A stretch of 64,000 bases of DNA from Betaproteobacteria bacterium (GTDB lineage Bacteria > Pseudomonadota > Gammaproteobacteria > Burkholderiales > UBA6910): contig JACPEG010000003.1 in the NCBI GenBank assembly GCA_016183615.1, positions 62,001-126,000 of the forward strand, read 5' to 3'. Shown piece after piece: positions 15,856 to 25,100 of the stretch; the first letter of the stretch is position 1, and each line of letters opens with the position of its first letter. Under the pieces are notes generated by a model. That model was not told the origin of the DNA. It ran no database searches and saw nothing but the letters and a program-made list of their open reading frames with translations. The position numbers and the translations under genes were made by a program.

Positions 15856-18759
15856 TTACGCCTTGGCGATCTTGCAAAGGGTGGTCTTGGTTTCCTGCAT
15901 CATGGTCACGGAGTCGTAACCATAGGTGGTCGCGGTATTGACCGCCTCACCCCGCACGATCGGCGCAGACCCCGGCGGGTAGTACTCGAGCATGTCCTTG
16001 CCCATCCACCATCCTGAGAAGTGGAACGGCAGGAATACAGTGCCCGCACCCACCCGCTCTGTGACCTGGGCCTTGACCTTGAGCCGGGCCTTGGTAGGCG
16101 TCTCGACCCACACGTAGTCGCCGGCCTTCACGCCGCGGTCGTTGGCGTCCTTGGGGTTGATCTCCACGAACATGTCCTGCTGCAACTCGGCGAGCCACGG
16201 GTTGGAGCGCTGCTCCTCGCCGCCGCCCTCGTACTCCACCAGCCGCCCGCTGGTCATGATCAGCGGATACTCCTTGGAAATGTCTTTGTTGGCCTGCTGG
16301 ATGGTCTTGTACAAGGTGGGCAGCCGCCAGAACGCCTTTTTATCGTCATGGGTCGGGTACTTGTCGACCAGGTCCGGCCGCGGCGAGTACAGGGGTTCGC
16401 GGTGCTGCGGGATGGGATCCGGGAAGTTCCACACCACTGCCCGGGCCTTGGCGTTGCCGAAGGGATGGCAGCCGTGGTTCTTCATCGTCACGCGGATAAT
16501 CCCGCCCGACAGGTCGGTTTTCCAGTTCTTGCCCTCGGCCTCCTTCTTTTCGGCCTCGGTGAGATCATCCCACCACCCGAGCTTCTTCAGCAGCAGGTGG
16601 TCGAACTCGGGATAGCCGAACTGGAGATCGGCGCCCTTGGAAGCCGAGCCGTCCTCCGCCAGCAGGTTCACCCCGTCCTTTTCCACGCCGAAGTTGGCGC
16701 GGAAGTTGCCGCCGCCGTCCATGACGTGCTTGGAGGTGTCATAAAGGTGAGGCGTGCCGGGGTGCTTCATCTCCGGCGTCCCGTAGCACGGCCACGGCAG
16801 ACCATAGTAGTCGCCATCGCAGGGTCCGCCCTTGGCACGCAGGGTCTTCACATCGAAGGTGTGCTGGTTCTTCATGTGCAGCTTCAGCCGCTCCGGCGAC
16901 TGGCCGGTGTAGCCGATGGTCCAGACCCCGCGGTTGATTTCCCGCAGGATGGACTCGGGCTCGGGTTCGTCCCACCCATCCTTGTCCTTGACGATCTTGT
17001 AGTTCTTGGCGAGCTCCTTGTCGAAGCCGAACTTCTTGGCAAAGGCCAGCATGAGGGTGTGGTCAGGCTTGGACTCGAACAGCGGCTCGATCGCCCTCTC
17101 CCGCCATTGCAGCGAACGGCCGGATGCCGTCACCGAGCCGGAAGTCTCGTACTGGGTGCAGGCCGGCAGCAGGTAAACGCCGTCCTGGCGCACCATCGCC
17201 GCCATGGCCGCGGTGGCGGAAGGATACGGGTCGATCACCACCAGCAGGTCGAGCTTCTTCATGGCCTCGACCATTTCCTTGCCCCGGGTCTGGCTGTTGG
17301 GGGCATGGCCCCAGTACACCACCGCCCTGAGGTTCGAATCCTGGTCGATGTTCTCGTTCTTTTCCAGTACGCCATCGATCCAGCGCGATACCGTGATGCC
17401 CGGCTTGGTCATCATGGCGGGCGAAGCGAACTGCTTCTTCACCCACTCGAAGTCCACGCCCCAGACGCGGCACCAGTACTTCCAGGAGCCTTCGACGATG
17501 CCGTAGTAGCCCGGCAGGGAGTCGGGGTTCGGGCCCACGTCGGTCGCGCCCTGGACATTGTCGTGGCCGCGGTAGATGTTGGTGCCGCCACCCGATTTGC
17601 CGACGTTGCCCAGCGCCAGCTCCAGAATGCAGGAAGCCCGCACCACGGCGTTGCCGTTGCTGTGCTGGGTCTGGCCCATGGCCCACACAATGGTGGAGGG
17701 CCGGTTCTCGGAGATCATCTTCGCGACCGTGTACACCTGCTCTTCCGGGACGCCGGTCACGTCCTGGACCTTGTCGGGCGTCCACTTGGCCATGACCTCT
17801 TCCTTCACCTTGTCCATCCCGTAGACCCGCTGGCGGATGTACTCCTTGTCCTCCCACCCGTTCTTGAAGATGTGGTGGAGCAGGCCGAAAATGAACGCCA
17901 CGTCGCCGCCGGAGCGGATGCGCACGAAGTAATCGGCCTTGGCCGCCGTGCGGGTAAAACGCGGGTCGCAGACGATGATCTTGGCCCCGTTCTCCTTGGC
18001 ATGCAGGGTGTGCAGCATCGACACCGGGTGCGCCTCGCAGGCATTGCTCCCCAGGAACAGGATCGCCTTGGAGTTCTGCATGTCGTTGTAGGAGTTGGTC
18101 ATGGCGCCGTAGCCCCAGGTATTCGCCACCCCCGCCACCGTGGTGGAATGGCAAATCCGGGCCTGGTGGTCGCAGTTGTTGGTGCCCCAGAAGGACACGA
18201 ACTTGCGCATCAGATAGGCCTGTTCGTTGGAGTGCTTGGAGGAACCGATCCAGTAAACCGCATCCGGCCCGCTGTCCTTGCGGATGGCGAGCATCTTGTC
18301 GGTCACTTCCTTCATGGCCTGGTCCCAGCTGAGCTTCTTCCACTTTCCGCCTTCCAGCTTCATCGGGTACTTCAGCCGGGCCGAATGGTCGGTCATGCCA
18401 TGCTCGCGCGCGGCTGCGCCCTTGGCACAGTGGGCCCCCAGGTTGAGGGGCGAATCAAACACCGGCTCCTGGCGCACCCACACGCCGTTCTGCACATGGG
18501 CGTCAATGGAGCAGCCTACGGAGCAGTGGGTACAGACGGTGCGCGCGACCCTGGTTTCGCCGCCGCCCTGCTTCGCGGCCTCCGCCTTGTCGATCATGGC
18601 GAACGGCAACTGGGTGGCGAACGCGCCCGCCCCCACCGCCAGACCCGAGCGTTTCAGGAAGGCCCGGCGGTCCAGGGTGTTGCCCAGGTATCCGGCCACC
18701 TGGCGGCTCAGCCGCCCGCGGGTTCCGGCTTGGCTCGATGCTTTCTTGGTCAGCAACAT
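15856..18759 (-). CDS. fdhA: formate dehydrogenase alpha subunit, Cys-type molybdoenzyme
   Basis: 967 aa. A twin-arginine signal (RRAFLKRSGLAVGAG) is followed by the N-terminal [4Fe-4S] motif (CTHCSVGCS...C) and the molybdopterin oxidoreductase fold. The metal ligand is Cys in ARICHSTTVAG, where E. coli FdnG has selenocysteine; no in-frame TGA occurs. The C-terminal molydopterin dinucleotide-binding domain (FLPFHFSGW, NTATTYGYDS) is complete. It oxidises formate in the periplasm. Context is a full structural operon with chaperone and accessory genes. Confidence 0.95.
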   Translation of the reverse strand: MLLTKKASSQAGTRGRLSRQVAGYLGNTLDRRAFLKRSGLAVGAGAFATQLPFAMIDKAEAAKQGGGETRVARTVCTHCSVGCSIDAHVQNGVWVRQEPVFDSPLNLGAHCAKGAAAREHGMTDHSARLKYPMKLEGGKWKKLSWDQAMKEVTDKMLAIRKDSGPDAVYWIGSSKHSNEQAYLMRKFVSFWGTNNCDHQARICHSTTVAGVANTWGYGAMTNSYNDMQNSKAILFLGSNACEAHPVSMLHTLHAKENGAKIIVCDPRFTRTAAKADYFVRIRSGGDVAFIFGLLHHIFKNGWEDKEYIRQRVYGMDKVKEEVMAKWTPDKVQDVTGVPEEQVYTVAKMISENRPSTIVWAMGQTQHSNGNAVVRASCILELALGNVGKSGGGTNIYRGHDNVQGATDVGPNPDSLPGYYGIVEGSWKYWCRVWGVDFEWVKKQFASPAMMTKPGITVSRWIDGVLEKNENIDQDSNLRAVVYWGHAPNSQTRGKEMVEAMKKLDLLVVIDPYPSATAAMAAMVRQDGVYLLPACTQYETSGSVTASGRSLQWRERAIEPLFESKPDHTLMLAFAKKFGFDKELAKNYKIVKDKDGWDEPEPESILREINRGVWTIGYTGQSPERLKLHMKNQHTFDVKTLRAKGGPCDGDYYGLPWPCYGTPEMKHPGTPHLYDTSKHVMDGGGNFRANFGVEKDGVNLLAEDGSASKGADLQFGYPEFDHLLLKKLGWWDDLTEAEKKEAEGKNWKTDLSGGIIRVTMKNHGCHPFGNAKARAVVWNFPDPIPQHREPLYSPRPDLVDKYPTHDDKKAFWRLPTLYKTIQQANKDISKEYPLIMTSGRLVEYEGGGEEQRSNPWLAELQQDMFVEINPKDANDRGVKAGDYVWVETPTKARLKVKAQVTERVGAGTVFLPFHFSGWWMGKDMLEYYPPGSAPIVRGEAVNTATTYGYDSVTMMQETKTTLCKIAKA

Positions 18760-18775
18760 GGTCGTCTCCTAAGAA

Positions 18776-18973
18776 TTACACCCGGGCGGTCCGGTAATAG
18801 TCCTGGATGTGCTCGGTCAGCCGGTAGCCGCCGGGCTTGCCGGCTTCCGCGGCCTTCTTCGCCCCCTGCTTGTTCTGCGAGGTCTGCACCGTCACTGCCG
18901 CCGCCGCGGCGGCCGTGGCGCCGAGCCCCATCGCCATCATGAATTTCCTGCGGCCTGGCTTCGTCGTGCCCAT
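18776..18973 (-). CDS. formate dehydrogenase-region TAT-target small protein
   Basis: 65 aa. A twin-arginine-like N-terminus (GRRKFMMAMGLGATAAAAA) is followed by a short tail ending in LTEHIQDYYRTARV. This size, signal and place (immediately before fdhA) match the small TAT-target peptide regularly found in such FDH loci. Its function is unknown; a piggyback or assembly factor for FdhA is a reasonable guess. Confidence 0.87.
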   Translation of the reverse strand: MGTTKPGRRKFMMAMGLGATAAAAAAVTVQTSQNKQGAKKAAEAGKPGGYRLTEHIQDYYRTARV

Positions 18974-18989
18974 CCTGATCCTCCTTTAT

Positions 18990-19631
18990 CTACTCTAGTT
19001 CAATTTCAAACGACTGGGTTTCCACATCAAAGAATGCCTGGGCCAGCCTGCCCACGATCCGATAGAAATCCGCCCCTTGTGCGCCCGCGATGTCGGCCAT
19101 CAGGAGCTGGTACGCGGGCCGGACGAAGCGGGCGAAGAAATCCTGCTGGGCCCCGAGACCCGATTCGGCGCCCGCAATCAGCATGCGCATCACGTCGCAT
19201 AGCGCCGAAATGTGATCCTCCGGCTCTCCGGCTCCCGCGCGCCGCGAAAATCCCAGCCGCGCCAGCTCGTCGCGGATCGCCACCAGCGCCTGGCTCCCGT
19301 CCACGTTGCGCAGGTAGTGGGACATGTAGAGCGTCACCGGCGCCTTGCCCACGGCAACGAACAGGCGCTCGTATTCGTCGCGCACCGCGTCCGGATCGGC
19401 GACAGCCGCTGCTCTTTGCAGCTCGCGCCAGGCTTGGGCAAGCGAGGCGTCCTCCGCTTCTCCCTCCGCCGACGGTGCCTGCACGATGGCTCTCAGCAGA
19501 TTCGCGTCCGGCGCCCCGTAAAACAGGCTCGCAATCAGCGCATACATGTCGGCGCGCGCCCGGTCTTCCGGTGCGATCGCTTCCGCCTTGGTCACTGCCT
19601 GGGTGCGGACGGTTTCCACGTTCGGGTTCAT
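18990..19631 (-). CDS. TorD/DmsD-family molybdoenzyme chaperone
   Basis: 213 aa, predicted all-helical and soluble. RARADMYALIASLFYGAPD at the start and DEYERLFVAVGKAPVTLYMS in the middle resemble the conserved regions of TorD-like chaperones, which bind the TAT signal and apo-form of molybdoenzymes. The ATG overlaps the polyferredoxin stop (ATGA), and the TAT-peptide and fdhA genes follow. It probably proofreads FdhA export. Confidence 0.88.
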   Translation of the reverse strand: MNPNVETVRTQAVTKAEAIAPEDRARADMYALIASLFYGAPDANLLRAIVQAPSAEGEAEDASLAQAWRELQRAAAVADPDAVRDEYERLFVAVGKAPVTLYMSHYLRNVDGSQALVAIRDELARLGFSRRAGAGEPEDHISALCDVMRMLIAGAESGLGAQQDFFARFVRPAYQLLMADIAGAQGADFYRIVGRLAQAFFDVETQSFEIELE

Positions 19632-21709
19632 ACGTCAAAAATCGTGACTTCCTTCTTGGCCTTCATCATGTCGATGACCCGGCAGTCGGCGCACATTTTC
19701 AGCCGTTCCAGCGCGCCGGGCTCCGAAAACATCGAGTGACCGGCGAGGCTGCCGAGCATCTTGTCCAGCATCTGTTTCGTGCCGAGGGGCTTGCCGCAGC
19801 GGATGCAATTCACCACCTCGGCTTCGTTCAGCACCCGCGGGGCCTTCCATTCCTTGGTGAGCAGCAGCCGCGGCTGCAGCGCGATCGCGTTCTCCGGACA
19901 GGTATTGCGGCACAGCCCGCACTGCACGCAGTTCGCCTCCACGAAGCGCAGCTGGGGCATTTCCTTGTTGTCGAGCAGCGCCTTCTCGGGGCAGGCCCCG
20001 ACGCAGGCGAGACACATGGTGCAGGCCTGCTTGTCGATCAGAAGCGCTCCGTAGGGTGCCTCCGCTGCAAGCGCTATTTCCGCCTGCGGCGCCGGCCCGT
20101 GCTTCGCCAGGTGTTCGATCGCGAATTCCAGGGTGGCGCGCTTTTCGTTGAGCAGGTTGAAGCTGGCGGGCTGGCAGCCGCCGGCGGGCGCCAGCGCCCA
20201 GACCTGTTTTTCCAGCTCCGTCCAGTCGGCCGATTCCAGCAGCGCAAAGTGAGTGCCGCTGTAGCCCAGGCCCTGCAGGATCTGCTCGCCAAAGCCCATC
20301 TGGGCTTTCAGCGCCGCGAGATACTCCGGCGCCTCGGCTCCGGTGGAAGCGATCACGAATTGGGATGCGCCCAGCGCCACCGCGCCCAGCATCAGATCCA
20401 GCCCCAAAGGCCCCACGTGGAACACTTCCACCGGGATTACGCGCGCCGGCAGTCCCTGCCCGCGCCGGCCGAGTTTCGCGATCAACTCGCGCCCGTCGGT
20501 CGCATTGTGGAACAGCAGGCACGCCTCCTCGCCTCCGGCCTCCCGATAGGTTGTCAGCAAGGCTTTCACGCGCTTGCCCAGATCCGACACCCTGGGATAG
20601 GCATAGGTGAGGGCCCCGGAGGGGCAGACCGTGGTGCAGCCGCCGCAACCCATGCACAGGTGGGGGTCCACCCGGATGTGGTCGCCATCCTCTAAAATCG
20701 CGGAAGTGGAGCATACGTCCAGGCACTTGGTGCAGCCGGTGATCTCGGACCGGCTGTGGGCGCAGATGCTTTCTTTGTAGACGAAAAATTTCGGCTTTTC
20801 GAATTCCCCCACCATTTGCGCGAGTTGCTGCACCGCAAGCGCCTGCTCCAGGGGGTCCTTCCCGGGGGCGAAATAGCCCTGGGGCGGCTGGCGCATGGTG
20901 AACAGCGGCTTGTCGCCGAAATCGAGGACGAGATCGAAGCGGTCGCTTCGGGCGGTGTCGCGGCGGTTGAAGTCGATGGCCCGGACCTCACCGCATGCCG
21001 CCACGCACTGGCGGTGGGCCTTGCATTTGTCGAGATTGATCTGGTAGCTGTAATCAATGGCGTTCTCGGGACAGACCTCGATGCAGGCATTGCAGCGGGT
21101 ACAGGCGTCGAGATCGATGGGATTCGCCTGCTCCCATTCCACGTCGAAGGCGCCCAGATGGCCCTTGGCGCTTCCGACCTTGCCGGAATAGATCGGGTAA
21201 CGACGGATCGCGGGGAGTTCCGCACCGCCCGCCGCGCTGGTGATCAACACCGCGACATCGAGCTGATCCGCAAGCCGCTCGGCCCAGTCGAGCGCCACCG
21301 CCGCCTGGCCGATGATCAGCAGCGCGCCTTCCGATTTGTAGGCAACGCCGGTGGTGGGTTCCGGTTCGGGGAGGGCCGCCGCGGCAAGAATCGCGGCGAT
21401 CTTTGGCGTGGCGGTCCTCGCCTCCTTCGACCAGCCCGCGGTTTCGCGGATGTTGACGAACCTGACCGAGGCGTGGGGGCTCGCCGTCTCGGCAATTTCA
21501 CCGAACAGCGGCGCCTCCTGGGTACAGGCCACCAGCAGCTCGTCGCCGCTCTTCACCGCCGCCTCGAAGGCCCCGATCTCGCGCCGGCACAGTTCCGTGT
21601 GCACCGTCGCCGGAGTTCGCTCCTTCAATGCCTTGGCCAAGGCCGCCCCATCCAGGGGCATGGTCCGATTGCAGCTGCAGACCTTGAGATTTTTGCCTTC
21701 CGTTGCCAT
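19628..21709 (-). CDS. multi-[4Fe-4S] polyferredoxin, FDH accessory
   Basis: 693 aa. At least five cluster motifs are visible (CTRCNACIEVCP, CTKCLDVCS, CMGCGGCTTVCP, CTMCLACVGACP, CVQCGLCRNTCP), plus a degenerate set in CKAHRQCVAACG. There are extra Cys pairs near the C-terminus (CIRCG, CADC) and at the start (CSCN). No transmembrane segment or signal peptide is seen, so it is cytoplasmic. It is a constant partner of TorD, DUF3305 and DUF3306 in betaproteobacterial FDH loci. It may supply electrons or sulfur chemistry for FdhA maturation, but the function is not established. Confidence 0.85.
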   Translation of the reverse strand: MATEGKNLKVCSCNRTMPLDGAALAKALKERTPATVHTELCRREIGAFEAAVKSGDELLVACTQEAPLFGEIAETASPHASVRFVNIRETAGWSKEARTATPKIAAILAAAALPEPEPTTGVAYKSEGALLIIGQAAVALDWAERLADQLDVAVLITSAAGGAELPAIRRYPIYSGKVGSAKGHLGAFDVEWEQANPIDLDACTRCNACIEVCPENAIDYSYQINLDKCKAHRQCVAACGEVRAIDFNRRDTARSDRFDLVLDFGDKPLFTMRQPPQGYFAPGKDPLEQALAVQQLAQMVGEFEKPKFFVYKESICAHSRSEITGCTKCLDVCSTSAILEDGDHIRVDPHLCMGCGGCTTVCPSGALTYAYPRVSDLGKRVKALLTTYREAGGEEACLLFHNATDGRELIAKLGRRGQGLPARVIPVEVFHVGPLGLDLMLGAVALGASQFVIASTGAEAPEYLAALKAQMGFGEQILQGLGYSGTHFALLESADWTELEKQVWALAPAGGCQPASFNLLNEKRATLEFAIEHLAKHGPAPQAEIALAAEAPYGALLIDKQACTMCLACVGACPEKALLDNKEMPQLRFVEANCVQCGLCRNTCPENAIALQPRLLLTKEWKAPRVLNEAEVVNCIRCGKPLGTKQMLDKMLGSLAGHSMFSEPGALERLKMCADCRVIDMMKAKKEVTIFDV

Positions 21710-21793
21710 TCAGCGTCTTGTGTCGGAAAAGCTCAGATGAAACCTTAATACCTGACTGCAAGATCCAAACCAATATTTCCGGGAAATTCCACC

Positions 21794-21807
21794 TTGATAG
21801 TCCTCAA
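21794..21807. promoter_or_regulatory. FNR-like box upstream of the polyferredoxin
   Basis: TTGATAGTCCTCAA matches TTGAT-N4-ATCAA with one mismatch. It is centred 91 bp before the ATG at 21709, compatible with an FNR-activated promoter with a ~50-base leader on the minus strand. Weaker than the box at 12834. Confidence 0.45.
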
Positions 21808-21836
21808 TTGTCCTAGATCCCACCCACTGCCTTGGG

Positions 21837-22370
21837 TCAGGTCTGCTTTGGGCGTCGGACCTGCGACAAATTGTCTCGATTCGATGGGTCAGAAACGGTT
21901 TCGGGCACACCGCCATCCGCATTCGGGCCGCTCAAGGCGGGCGCTTCCGACACTGCCAATGCTGGAGGCGTTTCTTTCGGTTTCTCAGGCTGTTGGTCCT
22001 GTTTCTCCCCTGCCTTTTCTCCACCCTGGACCAGTTCGATGTACTGGTTAAGCTTCTTCAGCATCTCCGGCGGGATCGGATCGGCCTGACTGTAGTCGTC
22101 GATATACACGTCCAGCCCGTCCATGACATTGAACCGGGGGTCGGAAAACAGCTTCTTCAGCGCAGCGCGGCGGATTTTTTCGTCCACCTTGGGATGCAGG
22201 AAACCCGAAAAATCGGATTCGGGGGTCAGGCTTTCCACCGGCGGCAGCTTGGGCGGGGGCTCGTCCTTCACCTCCGGCCTGGGCGGCTCCGGCTGCCGGG
22301 TTTCGGCGTCCTTTTTAAGGCGCGACCAGCGCGAGAGAAAGTCCTCTTTTTTCTTGTCTTCGATAGCCAT
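21837..22370 (-). CDS. DUF3306 protein
   Basis: 177 aa, hydrophilic and Pro/Lys/Glu-rich. The family core is recognisable: FLSRWSRLK at the N-terminus, then DFSGFLHPKVDEKIRRAALK and FNVMDGLDVYIDDY. The C-terminal third is low-complexity (Glu/Pro/Ala). It is always found near formate dehydrogenase genes with DUF3305. It sits 13 bp after the DUF3305 gene. Function unknown. Confidence 0.88.
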   Translation of the reverse strand: MAIEDKKKEDFLSRWSRLKKDAETRQPEPPRPEVKDEPPPKLPPVESLTPESDFSGFLHPKVDEKIRRAALKKLFSDPRFNVMDGLDVYIDDYSQADPIPPEMLKKLNQYIELVQGGEKAGEKQDQQPEKPKETPPALAVSEAPALSGPNADGGVPETVSDPSNRDNLSQVRRPKQT

Positions 22371-22383
22371 CGTCAGCGGCCTG

Positions 22384-22821
22384 CTAGGTCCGTTTGCGCT
22401 TGAACTTGGGTTCGGGCCGGTAGTTCTCTTCGACGTAGGCCCCCACCCAGGCCAGGATTTCGGCGGGCATCGGGACGCCGTCCACGTTGTGGTCCGCGTC
22501 CATCCAGCGCGCCGCCTCGCCGTAGCTCACGGTGAGAAGCTCGGGCAGGGCTCGCTCCCCGTCCATGCGCCAGCGCACGAACACCCGCGGCTCGGGGGAC
22601 GTGAGGTTCAGGTAATAGCCTTCCGCCTCGTCCCGGTGAAGGCTGATTTCATGGCCGGGAAACAGGATGTGCATCCGCCGGTCGTCCTGGTAAATGACCC
22701 GCCCGGCCGCCCCGGGCACGTCGGGAACGACCCCATGAGCCTCCCATTTCTCGGCGGCCCACCGGTTATCCAGGAGGATCCGCTCCATGATGACCGCGAC
22801 GGGAAAGCTGTTGGCGCCCAT
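22384..22821 (-). CDS. DUF3305 protein
   Basis: 145 aa, soluble. FPVAVIMERILLDNRWA at the N-terminus and a WMD-x-GVPMP stretch near the C-terminus fit DUF3305. It starts the FDH accessory operon, about 80 bp below a near-consensus FNR box, and is followed closely by DUF3306. Function unknown; the association with FDH implies a role in enzyme maturation. Confidence 0.87.
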   Translation of the reverse strand: MGANSFPVAVIMERILLDNRWAAEKWEAHGVVPDVPGAAGRVIYQDDRRMHILFPGHEISLHRDEAEGYYLNLTSPEPRVFVRWRMDGERALPELLTVSYGEAARWMDADHNVDGVPMPAEILAWVGAYVEENYRPEPKFKRKRT

Positions 22822-22900
22822 GTGTTCGTGAACCGGCTCGATGAACCCAATCTAACACATTCAACTTTAACGCAAAACCACGGTCAAAAGGCTGCAAGGC

Positions 22901-22914
22901 TTGATGGTGGTCAA
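22901..22914. promoter_or_regulatory. FNR-like box between DUF3305 and moaA
   Basis: TTGATGGTGGTCAA fits TTGAT-N4-(A/G)TCAA with one mismatch. Its centre is 86 bp from the DUF3305 start (minus) and 168 bp from moaA (plus), so DUF3305 is the likelier target. Confidence 0.55.
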
Positions 22915-23075
22915 CGCCCGGCACTGTTATTTTGTGTAATACTTTTCCTGAAACCCCGCCACCCGCGCCGGAATGGTCCATGCTTGCGCTGGTTGCGGTT
23001 GTAGAATCCGCTGCCGGTCTTTTGCGGCCGGCGAGGATGGCGAACCCATCCTAACGCGGTTCCACCCATGAGGAG

Positions 23076-24086
23076 ATGATGTCCGTCACCGATACTTTCG
23101 GCAGGCCGCTGCGGGACCTGCGGATTTCCGTCACCGACCGTTGCAACTTCCGGTGCATCTACTGCATGCCGAAGGAAGTGTTCGGGCGCGATTTCCAGTT
23201 CCTGGATCGCAAGGAACTGCTCACCTTCGAGGAAATCTCCCGTGTGGCCCGCCTGTTTCACGACCGCTTCGGGGTGAAGAAGCTGCGGCTCACCGGCGGC
23301 GAGCCCCTGGTGCGCCGGAACCTGGAGCGGCTGATCGCCCAGCTGGCCGCAATTCCCGAGGTCGATCTCACGCTCACCACCAACGGCTCGCTGCTGGTGG
23401 AGAAGGCCCGGGCCCTCAGGGACGCGGGTCTCACCCGCATCACCGTGAGCCTCGACTCCCTCGACGACAAGGTGTTCCGCGCCATGAACGACGTGGACTT
23501 CCCCGTCGCCACGGTGCTGGAGGGCATCGAGGCCGCGGACAAGGCCGGCCTCCGGCCCATCAAGATCAACATGGTGGTGAAGCGCGGCGTGAACGACGAT
23601 TCAGTCGTGCCCATGGCGCGTTTCTTCCGCGGCACCGGCCACATTCTGCGTTTCATCGAATACATGGACGTGGGCGCCACCAACGGCTGGCGCATGGACG
23701 ACGTGGTGCCGGCGAAGGAGATCATCGCCCGCATCGACGCCGAGCTGCCCCTGGAACCGGCCCATCCCAATTACCGCGGCGAGGTGGCCAAGCGCTGGCG
23801 CTACAAGGACGGTCAGGGCGAGATCGGCGTCATTTCCTCGGTCACCCAGGCCTTCTGCCGGGACTGCACCCGCATCCGTCTGTCCGCCGAAGGCTCCCTC
23901 TACACCTGTCTCTTCGCCACCCAGGGCTTCGACCTCAAGCCGCTGGTGCGGGGCGGCCGCTCGGACGCGGAAATCGTGGAAGCCGTCGAGGCCCTGTGGC
24001 GGGTGCGCGAGGACCGCTATTCCGAGATCCGCACCGCCGGTACCGCAGGGCTGAAGAAGGTCGAGATGTCCTACATCGGAGGGTAG
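23076..24086 (+). CDS. moaA: GTP 3',8-cyclase MoaA
   Basis: 336 aa. The N-terminal radical SAM motif is CNFRCIYC, with TGGEPL following. The C-terminal cluster has the MoaA cysteines ([13 protein letters not shown]...C), and the end is [12 protein letters not shown]; typical MoaA ends GG, as here. It performs the first step of molybdopterin synthesis, required by the FDH and nitrate reductase in this window. Two consecutive ATGs (23076 and 23079) lie just after AGGAG, so the second may be used. Confidence 0.95.
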   Translation: MMSVTDTFGRPLRDLRISVTDRCNFRCIYCMPKEVFGRDFQFLDRKELLTFEEISRVARLFHDRFGVKKLRLTGGEPLVRRNLERLIAQLAAIPEVDLTLTTNGSLLVEKARALRDAGLTRITVSLDSLDDKVFRAMNDVDFPVATVLEGIEAADKAGLRPIKINMVVKRGVNDDSVVPMARFFRGTGHILRFIEYMDVGATNGWRMDDVVPAKEIIARIDAELPLEPAHPNYRGEVAKRWRYKDGQGEIGVISSVTQAFCRDCTRIRLSAEGSLYTCLFATQGFDLKPLVRGGRSDAEIVEAVEALWRVREDRYSEIRTAGTAGLKKVEMSYIGG

Positions 24087-24098
24087 AAACCGACCACG

Positions 24099-24154
24099 CG
24101 TAGGATGCGTCCCACGCACCGTCACCGCGGAATGGTGCGCAGGGCGCACCCTAC
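24099..24154. repeat. palindromic element with GTAGGATG/CACCCTAC ends
   Basis: Starts CGTAGGATGCGTCCCACGC and ends GGGCGCACCCTAC, with nested complementary arms. It fills the moaA-fdhD gap and shares end sequences with the element at 11445-11515. Confidence 0.55.
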
Positions 24155-24169
24155 TCATCCTTCTTTACA

Positions 24170-25012
24170 ATGACCGCCTCCTACCGCCCCCAGATCACCA
24201 ACGCCTCCCGCCCCGCCACCTTCACGGTGCCGGCAGTGGACGAGCACGGCGAGGCGGCGCCCCACTCCATCGCCGCGGAAAACCCCCTCACCCTCTACGT
24301 GGACAAGCGGGAAGTGGTGACGCTGATGACACTGGGCTGCGCGCCGGAGGCGCTGGCCATCGGCTACCTGCGCAACCAGCGGCTGGTGAAGAGCATCGAG
24401 GACATCGTCGCGGTGCAGGTGGACTGGGAGACCGAGGCCTGCGCCGTCACCACCCGCTCCGGCATCGAGGACCTGGACGGCAAGCTGGAAAAGCGCACCG
24501 TCACCACCGGCTGCGGCCAGGGCACCGTGTTCGGCGACCTGATGGAGGAAATCGACCAGGTCCGGCTTCCCGCCGACGCCGTCCTCGACGAGGACACCTA
24601 CTTCGCGCTGATGGACCGCATCCGCGTCCACGACACCATCTACAAGGCGGCCGGCGCGGTGCACGGCTGCGCCTTGGCCAAGGGCCCCGAGATTCTCTAT
24701 TTCGTGGAGGACGTGGGGCGCCACAACGCGGTGGACGCCATCGCCGGGAAGATGTGGCTCGACCACGTGGAAGGCCGCGACAAGATTTTCTACACCACCG
24801 GGCGGCTCACCTCCGAGATGGTGATCAAGTGCGCCCAGATGGAAATCCCGTTCCTGGTTTCCCGCTCGGGGCTCACCCAGATGGGCTACGAGATCGCAAA
24901 GAAGGTGGGCCTCACCATGATCGGCCGCGCCGCCGGCAAGCATTACCTGCTGTTCACCGGCCACCAACGCTTCCTGCGGCGGGAGCCGGTCGCCGCCGCC
25001 GGCACGCCCTAG
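24170..25012 (+). CDS. fdhD: formate dehydrogenase sulfurtransferase FdhD
   Basis: 280 aa. Conserved FdhD blocks are present: ENPLTLYVDKREV, TLGCAPEALAIGYL, AAGAVHGCALA, EDVGRHNAVDAIAGK, FYTTGRLTSEMV. The loop cysteine region reads TTGCGQGTV, with one Cys where E. coli FdhD has CxxC. FdhD delivers sulfur to the molybdenum cofactor of FDH. The ATG at 24170 has no clear ribosome-binding site. Confidence 0.94.
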   Translation: MTASYRPQITNASRPATFTVPAVDEHGEAAPHSIAAENPLTLYVDKREVVTLMTLGCAPEALAIGYLRNQRLVKSIEDIVAVQVDWETEACAVTTRSGIEDLDGKLEKRTVTTGCGQGTVFGDLMEEIDQVRLPADAVLDEDTYFALMDRIRVHDTIYKAAGAVHGCALAKGPEILYFVEDVGRHNAVDAIAGKMWLDHVEGRDKIFYTTGRLTSEMVIKCAQMEIPFLVSRSGLTQMGYEIAKKVGLTMIGRAAGKHYLLFTGHQRFLRREPVAAAGTP

Positions 25013-25100
25013 GACCGTCCGGCGCGCGACCGCGCCGCCGCCGGGACAGATTGTCGTCCGGAGTTTGCAGTTCCAAACAAACAGAAGACTGGAGGATCTC

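Noticed and set aside
15856-18759. Selenocysteine FDH
   Set aside because: The catalytic position is TGC (Cys) and no in-frame TGA is present, despite selD in the window.
16021-18942. 973-codon open frame on the plus strand
   Set aside because: It is antisense to fdhA, whose motifs and length are complete; long antisense frames are expected at this GC content.
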